A DNA stretch of 64,000 nt from Piscicoccus intestinalis NBRC 104926 (GTDB lineage Bacteria > Actinomycetota > Actinomycetes > Actinomycetales > Dermatophilaceae), in NCBI RefSeq assembly GCF_001515525.1, contig NZ_BCNQ01000010.1, forward strand, positions 1-64,000. Reading direction: 5' to 3'. A program made the translations under genes and the position numbers. The notes under the pieces were generated by a model. It had not been told where the DNA came from and made no database searches. It saw only the letters and a list, made by a program, of their open reading frames with translations. Of the stretch, positions 1 to 8,478 are shown piece after piece (position 1 is the stretch's first letter; every line of letters starts with the position of its first letter).

Positions 1-1285
1 CGGAGCGCCCGGAACGCGGGATGCGGCGCACGCGCACGGCGCTGGCGCACCACGCGAGCAGGGCTCCGGCGAGGAGTTCACCGGTGAGGGCGGCCCCGGC
101 GACGAGCGGCGAGACCCCGAGGCGGCCGAGGCGCTCGTAGCCGAGCCCGCCGGAGCACAGGGCGAAGACCGCCGTCATGAGCAGTCCGGTGCTCACGCAG
201 GCGGCGGCGATCGTCACGGCGCGGTAGCGCCACGACGACAGCCGCGCGGTGGTGCGCACGGCCGACCAGCCGACGATCGCGCCGACGGCCACCGGCACGA
301 GCATGACGAGCGCGAACCAGTCGGGCAGCGGGCCCGGGTCGGGCAGGGCACCGAACACCGGGATGAGCGGGAGCGCTCCGCCGTCGGCGGCGCGCACGCT
401 GACGCCGGGGCCGGTGCCGATCGCGAATCCTGGCCCGGCCGCCACCGACACCGCCCAGGCGGCCGCCGTCGGCAGGTAGAGGAGCTGGCCGAGGGTGAGC
501 ACGGCCCCGCCGACCCAGCCGGGATCGAGGTCGGCGTACAGGCTCCACACCCGGGTGGCGTTGCCGCCGATCAGCGCCATCACGGCCACGGCGCCCATGA
601 CCAGGAGCGCGGCGGCGCCGCGCGCCGCGGGCAGCAGGCCCCGGCGCAGCCAGCCGGGCACGACATCGCGCCACGCCTCGACGAGCCGCGGGCAGAGCCG
701 GTCGAGGCGGTCCTCGAAGAGGTCGGCGCACGCCCAGACCAGCGCGAGCACCGCGAACACGAACGCGCAGAGGGCGGCGAGCAGCGGCTGCGCCGACGCC
801 CCGGGGAGCCGGGCCAGCACGGCGGTGAGAAACGCGATGAGCGTGTAGACGCCGGCGAACCCCAGGCCGAGCCCGACGACGTCGCTGCGCACCCAGCCTT
901 CGGGGCGGACCTTCGTGCGGCGCTCGGCGGCCGGAGTGAGCAGGCGGTGGGCCGACCATCGCAGGGTGAGCAGGGGCAGCAGCGACAGCAGCCACGGGAT
1001 GAGCCCGACGCTGCCCCGGCCGAGATTCAGCGGCACGCCGTGGCTGAACAGCCAGCCGAGCAGTCCGAGCGAGATGGCCTGCCCGGCGGGCACCGACGAA
1101 CTGGCGCTCGCGAGCCACCCCGCGAAGACGATCGTGACGATGATGCTCGCCGAGAAGAACGCGGCGCCGAGCGCGTAGGCGACCACGCGCACCCATTCCG
1201 GGGCGTCGTCGAGGAGCCCGTCGGGCTCGCGGTCGTCGACGGCTCGGGTCGGGGTGGTGGGCAGGTGTGGCAGTCGCAGTCGCAT
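1..1285 (-). CDS. DUF6350 (PerM-like) membrane protein, 3' end beyond window
   Basis: No stop is met before the left edge, so the C-terminus is missing. The chosen ATG at 1285 gives MRLRLPHLPTT, a short acidic N-tail, then repeated hydrophobic segments (for example AFFSASIIVTIVFAG and ALLVMGAVAVMALIGG), consistent with a polytopic membrane protein of about 430 residues. The pattern matches actinobacterial DUF6350 proteins, whose M. tuberculosis relative PerM is needed for cell division under stress. In that genome perM lies just downstream of sucCD and upstream of purN-purH; here sucD is about 8.4 kb away, so accessory DNA separates the pair. The family call rests on remembered sequence pattern and synteny. 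Confidence 0.7.
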   Translation of the reverse strand, partial: MRLRLPHLPTTPTRAVDDREPDGLLDDAPEWVRVVAYALGAAFFSASIIVTIVFAGWLASASSSVPAGQAISLGLLGWLFSHGVPLNLGRGSVGLIPWLLSLLPLLTLRWSAHRLLTPAAERRTKVRPEGWVRSDVVGLGLGFAGVYTLIAFLTAVLARLPGASAQPLLAALCAFVFAVLALVWACADLFEDRLDRLCPRLVEAWRDVVPGWLRRGLLPAARGAAALLVMGAVAVMALIGGNATRVWSLYADLDPGWVGGAVLTLGQLLYLPTAAAWAVSVAAGPGFAIGTGPGVSVRAADGGALPLIPVFGALPDPGPLPDWFALVMLVPVAVGAIVGWSAVRTTARLSSWRYRAVTIAAACVSTGLLMTAVFALCSGGLGYERLGRLGVSPLVAGAALTGELLAGALLAWCASAVRVRRIPRSGRS

Positions 1286-1431
1286 GAGGAGACCATCGTC
1301 CCCGCTGCCGTGGCTCAACCCCAAACGGGCACGCCGGATCGATCCACAGGCCCGATCAGGGTGTGCGGTTGTCCACAGGGCGGGTGCGGAGCCGGTGCGG
1401 CGGCCGGCTCCGTGGGGGCACCCTGGCCCGC

Positions 1432-2091
1432 ATGGTCACATCACTGGTCCTCGCCGGGTGCGGGTGTGTCGCGGGGTGGGTGGTGCGCGCTCTCGTGCGG
1501 AGGGGGCGCCACCGGCTCCCCGAGGAGACTGGCGCGCCGACGGCGCGCGCGCTCTGGGTTGCGCCGCTGCTGGGGGCGGCCTGGGCGAGTCTCGGCTCCG
1601 GCGGTCTCGGCCCGGCTCTGCCGGCGTATCTGCTGGCGTCGACGGTGCTCGCGTGGTTGGTGGCCGTCGACCTCGACGTGCGGCGCCTGCCGAACGTCGT
1701 CACGCTGCCCGTGATCCCGGTCAGCGTGGCGGTCTTCGCCCTCCTGGCGCTGTCGGGGCGCGATCCTCCGGCGTTCGCGCGGGCGATGGGCGGGATCGTG
1801 GCCCTGTCGGGGCTGTACGCGGTGCTGTTCGCGGCGGGCGTCGCCGTGGGGTGCCGGCGCGGGAGCGGCTCGGCGTTCGGCCTGGGCGACGTCAAGCTGG
1901 CCGCCGCGCTCGGCGCCTGGCTGGCCTGGCCCGGCTGGAGCACGCTGCTGCTCGGCGGCTACCTCGGCCTGCTGATCGGCGGGCTGGCCGCGCTCGCGCT
2001 GCTCGCGACCGGCGCGGCGGCCCGCGGCTCGCACCTGCCGCACGCCCCCGCGATGGCCCTCGGCGCCTGGCTGGCCCTCTGCCTCACCTAG
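1432..2091 (+). CDS. Type IV prepilin peptidase (A24 family, small form)
   Basis: A 219-residue polytopic protein with the two conserved aspartate motifs of the A24 aspartic peptidases: AVDLDVRRLPN near residue 80 and the GxGDVKL motif (GLGDVKLAAALG) near residue 150. Such enzymes cleave the leader of type IV pilin-like or Flp pilin precursors in the membrane. It lacks the N-terminal cysteine methylase domain of large PilD proteins, as is usual for small actinobacterial versions. The ATG at 1432 was chosen because a hydrophobic segment begins directly after it; an in-frame start at 1363 would add a basic, low-complexity stretch. No pilin or tad genes are visible nearby, so its substrate is unknown. 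Confidence 0.82.
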   Translation: MVTSLVLAGCGCVAGWVVRALVRRGRHRLPEETGAPTARALWVAPLLGAAWASLGSGGLGPALPAYLLASTVLAWLVAVDLDVRRLPNVVTLPVIPVSVAVFALLALSGRDPPAFARAMGGIVALSGLYAVLFAAGVAVGCRRGSGSAFGLGDVKLAAALGAWLAWPGWSTLLLGGYLGLLIGGLAALALLATGAAARGSHLPHAPAMALGAWLALCLT

Positions 2092-2162
2092 CTACGCCTC
2101 GCGCCGACGTCGCGCGTCGTCGAAGCCATGCCTCACGATGACCCGCGACGCCCCACGACGAC

Positions 2163-2228
2163 GAGAACTGCGTGTCACGGTGAGAACTGCAGCTCGAACA
2201 GCAGTTCCGACCATGACACGCAGTTCTC
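2163..2228. repeat. Nested inverted repeat, family A copy 1 (likely bidirectional terminator)
   Basis: Perfect 15-bp arms (GAGAACTGCGTGTCA at 2163-2177 and its complement at 2214-2228) enclose a second inverted repeat, GAACTGC (2184-2190) / GCAGTTC (2201-2207). The element lies between the converging 3' ends of the prepilin peptidase and the dctA remnant. A second copy with the same outer and inner motifs lies at 13705-13779, also between converging genes, so this is a dispersed repeat rather than a chance hairpin. A terminator role is inferred from position. Confidence 0.7.
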
Positions 2229-2242
2229 GGGGTCGTGCGGGC

Positions 2243-3045
2243 TCAGCGTCCGTCGCCGTCGCGTCGGGCGTAGTTGTCGAGATCGACCTGCGGCGTGGGC
2301 TGGAGTCGGTCGGCCGGGTTGATCGGGGCCGGCGGGTGCGCGGAAACGTGCACCTCGGACTCCTCGGCGTGGGCGGGGGCGCCGTGCTCGTCGGTCATCG
2401 ACGCGTAGTCGAACGGGTCGTTGCCGTCGAGCACGTAGTGCACTCGCTGCAGGTCCACGGTCTTCGTCCACTTGCCGACGAGCAGCGTGGCCACGGCGTT
2501 ACCGGAGAAGTTCGTCAACGCGCGGGCCTCGGACATGAACCGATCGATGCCGACGATGACGCCGACGCCGTCGAGCAGCTGCGGGGCGTGGGCCTGCAGG
2601 CCCCCGGCAAGGGTGGCCAGATCGGCTCCGGAGACACCGGCGGCGCCCTTGCTGGCGATGATCATGAAGACGAGGAGGCCGACCTGCTCGCCGAGCGACA
2701 TCGGCATGTTCATCGCGTCGGCGATGAAGATCGCGGCCATCGTCAGGTAGATCGCGGTGCCGTCCAGGTTGAACGAGTAGCCGGTCGGCACGACGACGCC
2801 GACGGTGGGCTTGGCGACGCCGACGTGCTCCATCTTGGCCATGAGGTTCGGCAGGGCCGACTCCGAGCTCGAGGTCGCGACGATGAGGAGATACTCCCGG
2901 GCCAGGTACTTCAGCAGCTTGAGGATGTTCGTGCGGGTGACGATCCACAGCACACCGCCGAGCACGAAGACGATGAACAGCACGCACGTCAGGTAGAAGG
3001 CACCCATCAGCTTGAGCATCTCGCCGAGCTCGAGCAGTACGCCGA
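2243..3045 (-). pseudogene. dctA: C4-dicarboxylate:cation symporter (DctA family), 5' half missing
   Basis: The translation carries the DctA C-terminal half: TSSSESALPNLMAKME, PTGYSFNLDGTAIYLTMA, SSKGAAGV-like (ASKGAAGVSGAD) and GIDRFMSEARALTNFSGNAVAT, all hallmarks of the substrate/cation site of this family. Homology begins at about residue 200 of the usual ~430, at GVLLELGEMLKLMGAFYLTC, so the N-terminal transmembrane half is absent. The upstream side is joined at about 3040 to the 3' end of a response regulator gene reading the other way. A residual open frame could make a 240-290 residue protein, but it should not transport. This is most simply the scar of one deletion removing both 5' halves and whatever lay between. 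Confidence 0.85.
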
Positions 3046-3360
3046 CTACCGGGTCCGCCTGAGCGACACCGAAGGCGATATCGCCCAGGACGAGGTCGAC
3101 GACCTCCTCGGCCACCGCCGCCCGTCGCGCCCGGCGGTCGCCAGCACCCCCAAGGGCCTGAGCCCGGAGACCCTGCGGCAGGTCGAAGAGGCGGTGACCA
3201 GAGCCGACAACCCGCTGTCGGCCGGGGAGATCGGCGCCAGGTCGGCGCCTCCCGGGTCACGGCCCGCCGCTACCTGGAGTACCTCGCCGACCACGGCATC
3301 GTCACCCGCAGCGTGCGCTACGGCGGCCGCGGCCGCCCCGAGGTGCAGTACGGCCGTTAG
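3040..3360 (+). pseudogene. CitB/DctR-type response regulator, C-terminal fragment with frameshift
   Basis: The frame from about 3040 reads LEQYADYRVRL...PKGLSPETLRQVEEAV...LSAGEIGAR, and after adding one base at about 3240 continues as VGASRVTARRYLEYLADHG...GRGRPEVQYGR and a TAG at 3358-3360. This is the C-terminal HTH region of the CitB/DcuR/DctR family of response regulators, which usually control dicarboxylate or citrate uptake. The receiver domain is absent. The missing base lies in a G run (GG where GGG is expected). It abuts the dctA fragment head to head, matching the usual partnership of these genes. Confidence 0.75.
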
Positions 3361-4065
3361 CGGCCGTCGGCGGCGCCGATGAGCGCGCCCCGGCGAGGGA
3401 CGCGACGCTCGCACTCCACGCGTCGACGTCGCAGACCTGCCTGTCGACACTCCCTCTCGCGCAGGTGACTGCGCTGTGACAGGCGCCCGCTCATCTCCCG
3501 CGCTGCGCCGAGCGCAGGCGCCCGCTCATCTCCCGCGCTGCGCCGAGCGCAGGCGCCCGCTCATCTCCCGCGCTGCGCCGGGCGCAGCCGCCCCGACGGG
3601 GCTCACCCCTCGCCAGACCGCACCCCCAAAGATGGTGGTAAATCCCGCCGGACAGACGCGGCAGATCTACCACGCTCTTGGGCACCCCTCGAACGGCCCA
3701 CCCAACACCCCGGGCGCCGCCGCTCGACAGGGGCGGATCCGCGCGGTCCTCGACCGTATCGAAATGCCACATCTTCGGACACATACAGAAGCCAGCAAGC
3801 CACCATGTCCAAATAATGGACTCGAACATGGTTGCAAGTATGGCCCGGACATCCCAGCGCGAGCAGACGTATTCACTTGCTTCAGCGGGAGTTTAGGTCG
3901 GATTTTCGTGAATCTACCCCTCCGGGCCTACTGTTGAACGCGGGTCTTGAACGACTGCCCAATTTTTGAACGGGTCCGCAGCCGGGTCGTCGACGACCTG
4001 CCGCCAAGGGGGGCGAACAGGCGGATCCACCCTCACCGTGTGTCATCCCTTGGGGGGATTCTGTC
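3361..4065. other. Long non-coding leader upstream of the Pel-like operon
   Basis: No convincing gene lies in these 705 bases. It contains a 35-bp tandem repeat (3481-3585), a 10-bp imperfect inverted repeat (3635-3644 with 3664-3673, one mismatch), a stretch of lower G+C from about 3780 to 3960, and three direct TTGAACG repeats (3934-3940, 3947-3953, 3966-3972). The last group sits about 95 bases upstream of pelG and could be regulator sites. I looked for the conserved core of c-di-GMP riboswitches and did not see it. The promoter of the operon is presumably here but I could not assign it. Confidence 0.5.
3481..3585. repeat. Three tandem copies of a 35-bp unit
   Basis: Copies at 3481-3515, 3516-3550 and 3551-3585; the first two are identical and the third differs by one base (G for A near its end). 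The unit starts AGGCGCCCGCTCATC. Copies are directly adjacent without spacers, so this is not a CRISPR array. It lies between the response regulator fragment and the Pel-like operon; function unknown. Confidence 0.9.
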
Positions 4066-5508
4066 GTGCTGCTCACCCGCCCCGGCGTGCTCTTCGCCGG
4101 GCTCATCAGTCTGTGTGCTCTGGCCGCCACCGCGGCCCTGCCCGCGGTGCCCGACACCGCCATCCTCATCCCGTTCGCGGTGCTCGCCATCGCGTGGGCG
4201 GTCGGCCTCATGCTGACCGACCCCGACAACCGGCCCGCCGAACGCCTCGGCCGGCACCGCCGCCAGGGTCGGCTCGGCGCCGCCCGCGAACTGCTGTTGC
4301 ATCTGGCTCCGGTCGGGCTGCTCATGGTCATCTACCCGATCGCGGCCCAGCGGATCGACACCACCGTCGGCGGCACCCCGCTGCTGACGATCCTGCTCGC
4401 CTCCTCGGTGACCGTGCCCTGGCTGAGCCAGTCCGCGTGCCTGCCGCTGTACCGCGCGGTCGGCGACCTGCTGCCGCTGACGGACACCTCGGACACCGCG
4501 CAGATCGAGCGGCGCATGGTCGCCGCCTGGCCGAGCACCGTGCTGCTGACGGCCCCCAGCGTGCTGCTGTTCGCGGTGCCGCTGCAGCTGGTGTTCGGCT
4601 GGTCGATGCAAGCCCTGGGCGTCTACATCGTGCTGGCGTTGCTGCACCTGCTGTTCGCCCAGTCGGTCGTGCTGACCAACGTCGCCCGCCGCCGCGGCCT
4701 GTGGGCCCTGTCGTGGCTGGCCTACGCCGTCGCGATCTTCGTCGTGCCCAGCTGGTGGGCGCTGCCCGCGACGCTGGCGACCCTGATCCAGATGTGGTCG
4801 TTGCGCCACGGCATCGCCGCGCTGTTCACGCGGGGCGCCCAGCACCTGAGCCCGATGGCCCTGGACCCCAAGACCACCTGGTTCGACATCATCCGCGGCT
4901 TCCTGCTCGGCTCGGTGCTGTGGGCCGACAAGCTGCTGCTGTTCGCCGCCACCGCCGGAGCGTTCGCCGTCGACGTCGTCTACCTGGCGATGCTGCCCGT
5001 GGTGCTCGCCTACAACTACTACTTCGTGCGGCTGGCCCCCGGCTTCGACCGCGACGTGCTGGCCGTGCGCCACGCCCTGGAGCACGAGCGCTTCTCCGCC
5101 CTGACCCGAGCCTCCAACCACCTGGTCGGCGGCACGAAGGAGGCGCTCATGCGCACCGGCGCCGTCGCGGCCCTGCTCAACGCCGGCATCGGCGCGCTCA
5201 TCGTCGTCGCCTTCCCGACCAGCGCCGCGCTCGTCGTCGGCGTCGCGCTCGCCTCCTGGCTGTTCATGGCGGCCACGCTGCTGGGCTACAAGCTCGACTA
5301 CGTCGGCCGCACCCAGACCGCGATGGCCTACGGCGCCGCGCACCTGGCGCTGGCCGTGCTCGCGTTCGCCTTCCTGCCGGTCATCGCGGCCTACGTGGTG
5401 CTCATCGTCGGCGGCGTCGTGCTGGTCGCCGCGGCCGCCCGCAGCACCTACGACTCCTGGTCCTCACCGGCCTACACGCTCTTCTGGCGCCACGCCACCT
5501 CCTGGTGA
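4066..5508 (+). CDS. pelG: PelG-like polysaccharide membrane protein
   Basis: A 480-residue protein with roughly twelve hydrophobic segments. A characteristic stretch, FDIIRGFLLGSVLWADKLLLF, near residue 285 resembles the PelG family, the MOP-like inner-membrane protein that works with PelF in Pel polysaccharide synthesis and export. The GTG start at 4066 follows a GGGGGGA ribosome-binding stretch by about eight bases. pelF follows 56 bases downstream, which supports the assignment because PelF and PelG are functional partners. pelD (c-di-GMP receptor) and pelE are not present in the window. A generic MOP flippase is the main alternative. Confidence 0.7.
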   Translation: MLLTRPGVLFAGLISLCALAATAALPAVPDTAILIPFAVLAIAWAVGLMLTDPDNRPAERLGRHRRQGRLGAARELLLHLAPVGLLMVIYPIAAQRIDTTVGGTPLLTILLASSVTVPWLSQSACLPLYRAVGDLLPLTDTSDTAQIERRMVAAWPSTVLLTAPSVLLFAVPLQLVFGWSMQALGVYIVLALLHLLFAQSVVLTNVARRRGLWALSWLAYAVAIFVVPSWWALPATLATLIQMWSLRHGIAALFTRGAQHLSPMALDPKTTWFDIIRGFLLGSVLWADKLLLFAATAGAFAVDVVYLAMLPVVLAYNYYFVRLAPGFDRDVLAVRHALEHERFSALTRASNHLVGGTKEALMRTGAVAALLNAGIGALIVVAFPTSAALVVGVALASWLFMAATLLGYKLDYVGRTQTAMAYGAAHLALAVLAFAFLPVIAAYVVLIVGGVVLVAAAARSTYDSWSSPAYTLFWRHATSW

Positions 5509-5564
5509 CGCTGTCCACCACTTATCTGCCGACGAACCCTTCACATCCAAGGACTGCACTTCCC

Positions 5565-7351
5565 ATGTCTCTGCTCGTCAACGACACCCCGGACAGCAAC
5601 CTTCGCCACGACGTCGGCCAGGCCGTCAGCCCCACCCCCGCACGCACCCCGCGCGGGGTCAGGGACCCGAACTACCCCGACGTCGACGTCGCCATCGTCA
5701 TGGAGTCGACCTACCCGTACCTCAAGGGCGGCGTCTCCGCCGTCGTGCACGACATCATCCTGGGCAACCCCGACCTGACGTTCGGCATCATCCACTTCGC
5801 GTGGGACTCCAACTCCCCGCATGAAGACTGTACGGGATGCCCTCGAACGTCAAGTGGGTCAAGCCCCGCTACCTGGCGATGAGCGAGTACAAGGAGGGCT
5901 TCCTCGACGCGAAGGTCTCCGACCTGCGCCTGGACGCCCGTGGCCGTCGCGAGATGGCCCACCGCCTCTTCGACGTGCTCGAGTCGATCCCGGCCGGCGA
6001 GATCGACCCGTTCTGGAGCTTCTACGACGAGCACATCAGCCCCACCGCCACCGGCGCACCGCTGTGGCCCCTGCTCGGGTCGCGCGAGTTCATGGAGGCC
6101 GTTCAGCAGCGCGCCGAGTACCTGGGCGTGCCGCTGGCCAAGGCGTTCTGGCTGCTGAGGGAGTTCTTCTCGCTGGCCTACGGGGTGCTCGCCGAGCCGA
6201 TGCCGCGGGCCCGCGTCTACCACGCGCACACCACCGGCTACGCCTCGCTGCTGGCGGCCGCGGCGGCCCGCGAACACGGCACCTCGTTCTTCCTCACCGA
6301 GCACAACCTCTACGTGCGTGACACCGTCAACACCCTGCTCGACCGCGACATGAGCCTGCAGGTCGTCGAATCCGACTACCGCACGTTCGACGTCGAGCCG
6401 GAGCAGCGCGCGTGGATGGCGTGGTGGATCGAGATGGGCCGCCTGTGCTACCCCAGCGCCGACCTCATCTCCTACCTGTACCCGCTGGCGATCGAGGATG
6501 CGGCCGAGCTGGGCTCGCCGACCGAGCGCGCCGTGGTCGTGCCCAACGGGATGACGATGAGCCAGTTCGACGACGCCTACGAGGCCCGCACCCGCGAGGT
6601 GGAGAACGTCACGGGCTCCGGGCGCACGCGCCGGCTCGCCTACATCGCTCGCGTCGTGCCCATCAAGGGCCTGCTCGACCTCATCGACACCGTCGACATC
6701 CTGCGCAACCGCGGCGTGAGCGACTTCGTCATCGACGTCTGCGGGCCCACCGAGCACACCCCCTGGTACTACGAGCAGTGCCTGGCCAAGGTGGCGGCGC
6801 TCGGCCTGGAAGACCGCATCATCTTCCACGGCACCGTCAACGTGCGCGCGATGCTCGACCAGTTCGACCTGCTCGTGCTGCCCAGCTACAACGAGGGCCA
6901 GCCGATCGTCGTGCTCGAGGCGATGACCGCCGGTATCCCGACCGTGGGCACGCAGGTGGGCGGCATGAAGCAGCTCATCCACGACGAGCTGACCACCGCC
7001 GGAGGCGAGACCTGGGGCCCGTGCGGCCTGCTCACCGACGCCGGCGACGCCACCCAGATGGCCGACCGCATCCAGGACGTGCTCGGCGACAGCCAGCTGT
7101 ACCGCACGCTGGCCCGCAACGCCCGCGAGCGCGTGCGCACGACCTTCCAGCTGCACGACGTCACCTCCACGTACAACACGATCTACCGGGTGCTCGGCCG
7201 GCTGCCGGAGCGCTCGGAGGAGCTGGCGGCCGCGCTGCTGGACACCGCCTCGGTCGTCTCGGCGCAGACGGGGCCGAGCGCCTGGATCACCGACGTGCAG
7301 CGCTTCGTCACCGACTCCCGCAGTCCCGTCGCGGCGGTCTCGCACCGATGA
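5565..7351 (+). pseudogene. pelF: PelF-like GT4 glycosyltransferase with one-base frameshift
   Basis: The N-terminal frame (MSLLVNDTPDSN...DVDVAIVMESTYPYLKGGVSAVVHD...IIHFAWDSNSPHED) ends in a shift at about 5828; adding one base gives EDLYGMPSNVKWVKP and continues in the second frame to 7351. The whole span is 1787 bases, so one added base restores exactly 596 codons (595 residues). Motifs include the GGVSxVV loop, the EHNLYVRD region, a PNGM motif and the GT4 E-x7-E motif in NEGQPIVVLEAM. PelF is the cytosolic glycosyltransferase of the Pel system. As written the gene cannot make a full protein unless the shift is a sequence error. It overlaps the next gene by ATGA. Confidence 0.8.
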
Positions 7352-8478
7352 GCGCGCCACGCGCCGGAGCGTGGATCCGCTACGGCGAACCGATCCGCGA
7401 GGGCGAGGTGGAGCAGGCCGCGCAGCGGTACTCCGTGGCGATCCTGCAGCCCTGGGAGACGGAGGCGGCGCGGCAGCTGAAGTCGCTGAACCCGGCGATG
7501 ACCGTGCTGGCCTACCAGTGCCTGTCGTCGGTGCGCGACTACGAGCCGGGCCCGGTCTACACCAGCGGCGTCAGCGCGGCGCAGGCCGAGGACCACGACG
7601 CGGCCCTGCCCGCGGACAGCCCGCACGCCTGGTTCGCGACCCGCCCCAACGGCGAGCGCATCCAGTGGCCCGGCTACGGCGGCCACTGGCAGATGCGTCA
7701 CTGGGAGCCCTCGTACCGGGCGCGGTGGATCGCCAACGTCGTGCAGCGGTTCGCGGAATCGCCGTTCGACGGGGTCATGGCCGACAACGACGTCTACGAC
7801 GACTACTACGCCCTGGACCTCCCGCTGAGCGACGGCACGACGATCGAGGACATCCGCGCCACCCTGGACGAGTTCGTGCCGCAGGTCGGCGCGGCGCTCA
7901 ACGCGATCGGCAAGATCCTCGTGCCCAACGTCGCCGAGTCGCGGCGCGACCCGGGCCGCTGGGCCCGGCACGGCGCCTTCGGCGGCGCCTTCGAGGAGTG
8001 CTGGCTGTCGTGGGCCGACGGGCACTTCCTCGATCCGCACCACCAGCTCATGCAGTTCGACCAGGTGTCGCCGTCATCCTCGGGCGCGCCGCAGGTCGTG
8101 GTGGCCCGCATCGCCACCGACGGCTCGCAGTCGCACACCTCGTTCCGGTACGGCCTGGCGTCGTGGTGGATCGCCGGCGCCGGCCGACCCGGCGGGTTCG
8201 CCGCCACCGCCCACGACGGCTACACCGACTCCCCGTGGATCGAGGAACTCGGCTGGGACCTGGGGAGCCCGAAGGGCCCGGTCCGCGGCCGCGCGGGCCG
8301 GCGCTACCGCCGGTTCGAGAACGGCTGGGCCGCCATCCATCTCGGTCCCGCGGGCAGCGAACCGCTTCGCTTCCGCCCGCCCGCCGGGCACGTCGATGCG
8401 GCGGGACGCCCGGTGCGTTCCGTCGAGCTCGCACCCCATGAAGGTTTGGTTCTCCGCGCGCAAGGAGCGACGCAATGA
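7348..8478 (+). CDS. GHL15-like predicted glycoside hydrolase
   Basis: A 376-residue protein that resembles the hypothetical glycosyl hydrolase family 15 (GHL15) TIM-barrel group, with blocks AILQPWETEAARQLKSLNP, VLAYQCLSSVRD, FDGVMADNDVYDDYY and GAFEECWLSW. Carboxylates in MADNDVYDD and FEECW are plausible catalytic or substrate-binding residues. No signal peptide is visible, so it is predicted cytosolic unless exported otherwise. Its start overlaps the pelF stop and its stop overlaps galE, so the genes are translationally coupled. Pel loci usually encode PelA, whose hydrolase domain belongs to a GH114-related fold; this protein may fill a comparable trimming role. Family assignment is moderate, activity is inferred. 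Confidence 0.6.
   Translation: MSAPRAGAWIRYGEPIREGEVEQAAQRYSVAILQPWETEAARQLKSLNPAMTVLAYQCLSSVRDYEPGPVYTSGVSAAQAEDHDAALPADSPHAWFATRPNGERIQWPGYGGHWQMRHWEPSYRARWIANVVQRFAESPFDGVMADNDVYDDYYALDLPLSDGTTIEDIRATLDEFVPQVGAALNAIGKILVPNVAESRRDPGRWARHGAFGGAFEECWLSWADGHFLDPHHQLMQFDQVSPSSSGAPQVVVARIATDGSQSHTSFRYGLASWWIAGAGRPGGFAATAHDGYTDSPWIEELGWDLGSPKGPVRGRAGRRYRRFENGWAAIHLGPAGSEPLRFRPPAGHVDAAGRPVRSVELAPHEGLVLRAQGATQ

Noticed and set aside
78-1196. Minus-strand open frame in the first kilobase
   Set aside because: Arg-rich low-complexity translation; the neighbouring minus frame running off the left edge gives a proper membrane protein.
2138-3382. Plus-strand open frame over the dctA remnant
   Set aside because: Only its last part (from about 3040) is real response-regulator sequence; the rest is antisense to the DctA C-terminal half.
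3481-3585. CRISPR array
   Set aside because: The three repeats are directly adjacent with no spacers, and no cas genes are in the window.
3361-4065. c-di-GMP riboswitch before pelG
   Set aside because: The conserved GEMM core and tetraloop-receptor pattern was not found by eye.
4033-5343. Long open frame on the minus strand opposite pelG (and a similar one at 5711-7360 opposite pelF)
   Set aside because: Arg/His/Gln/Gly-rich shadow translation typical of high-GC antisense frames, with no domain; the plus-strand genes have clear families.
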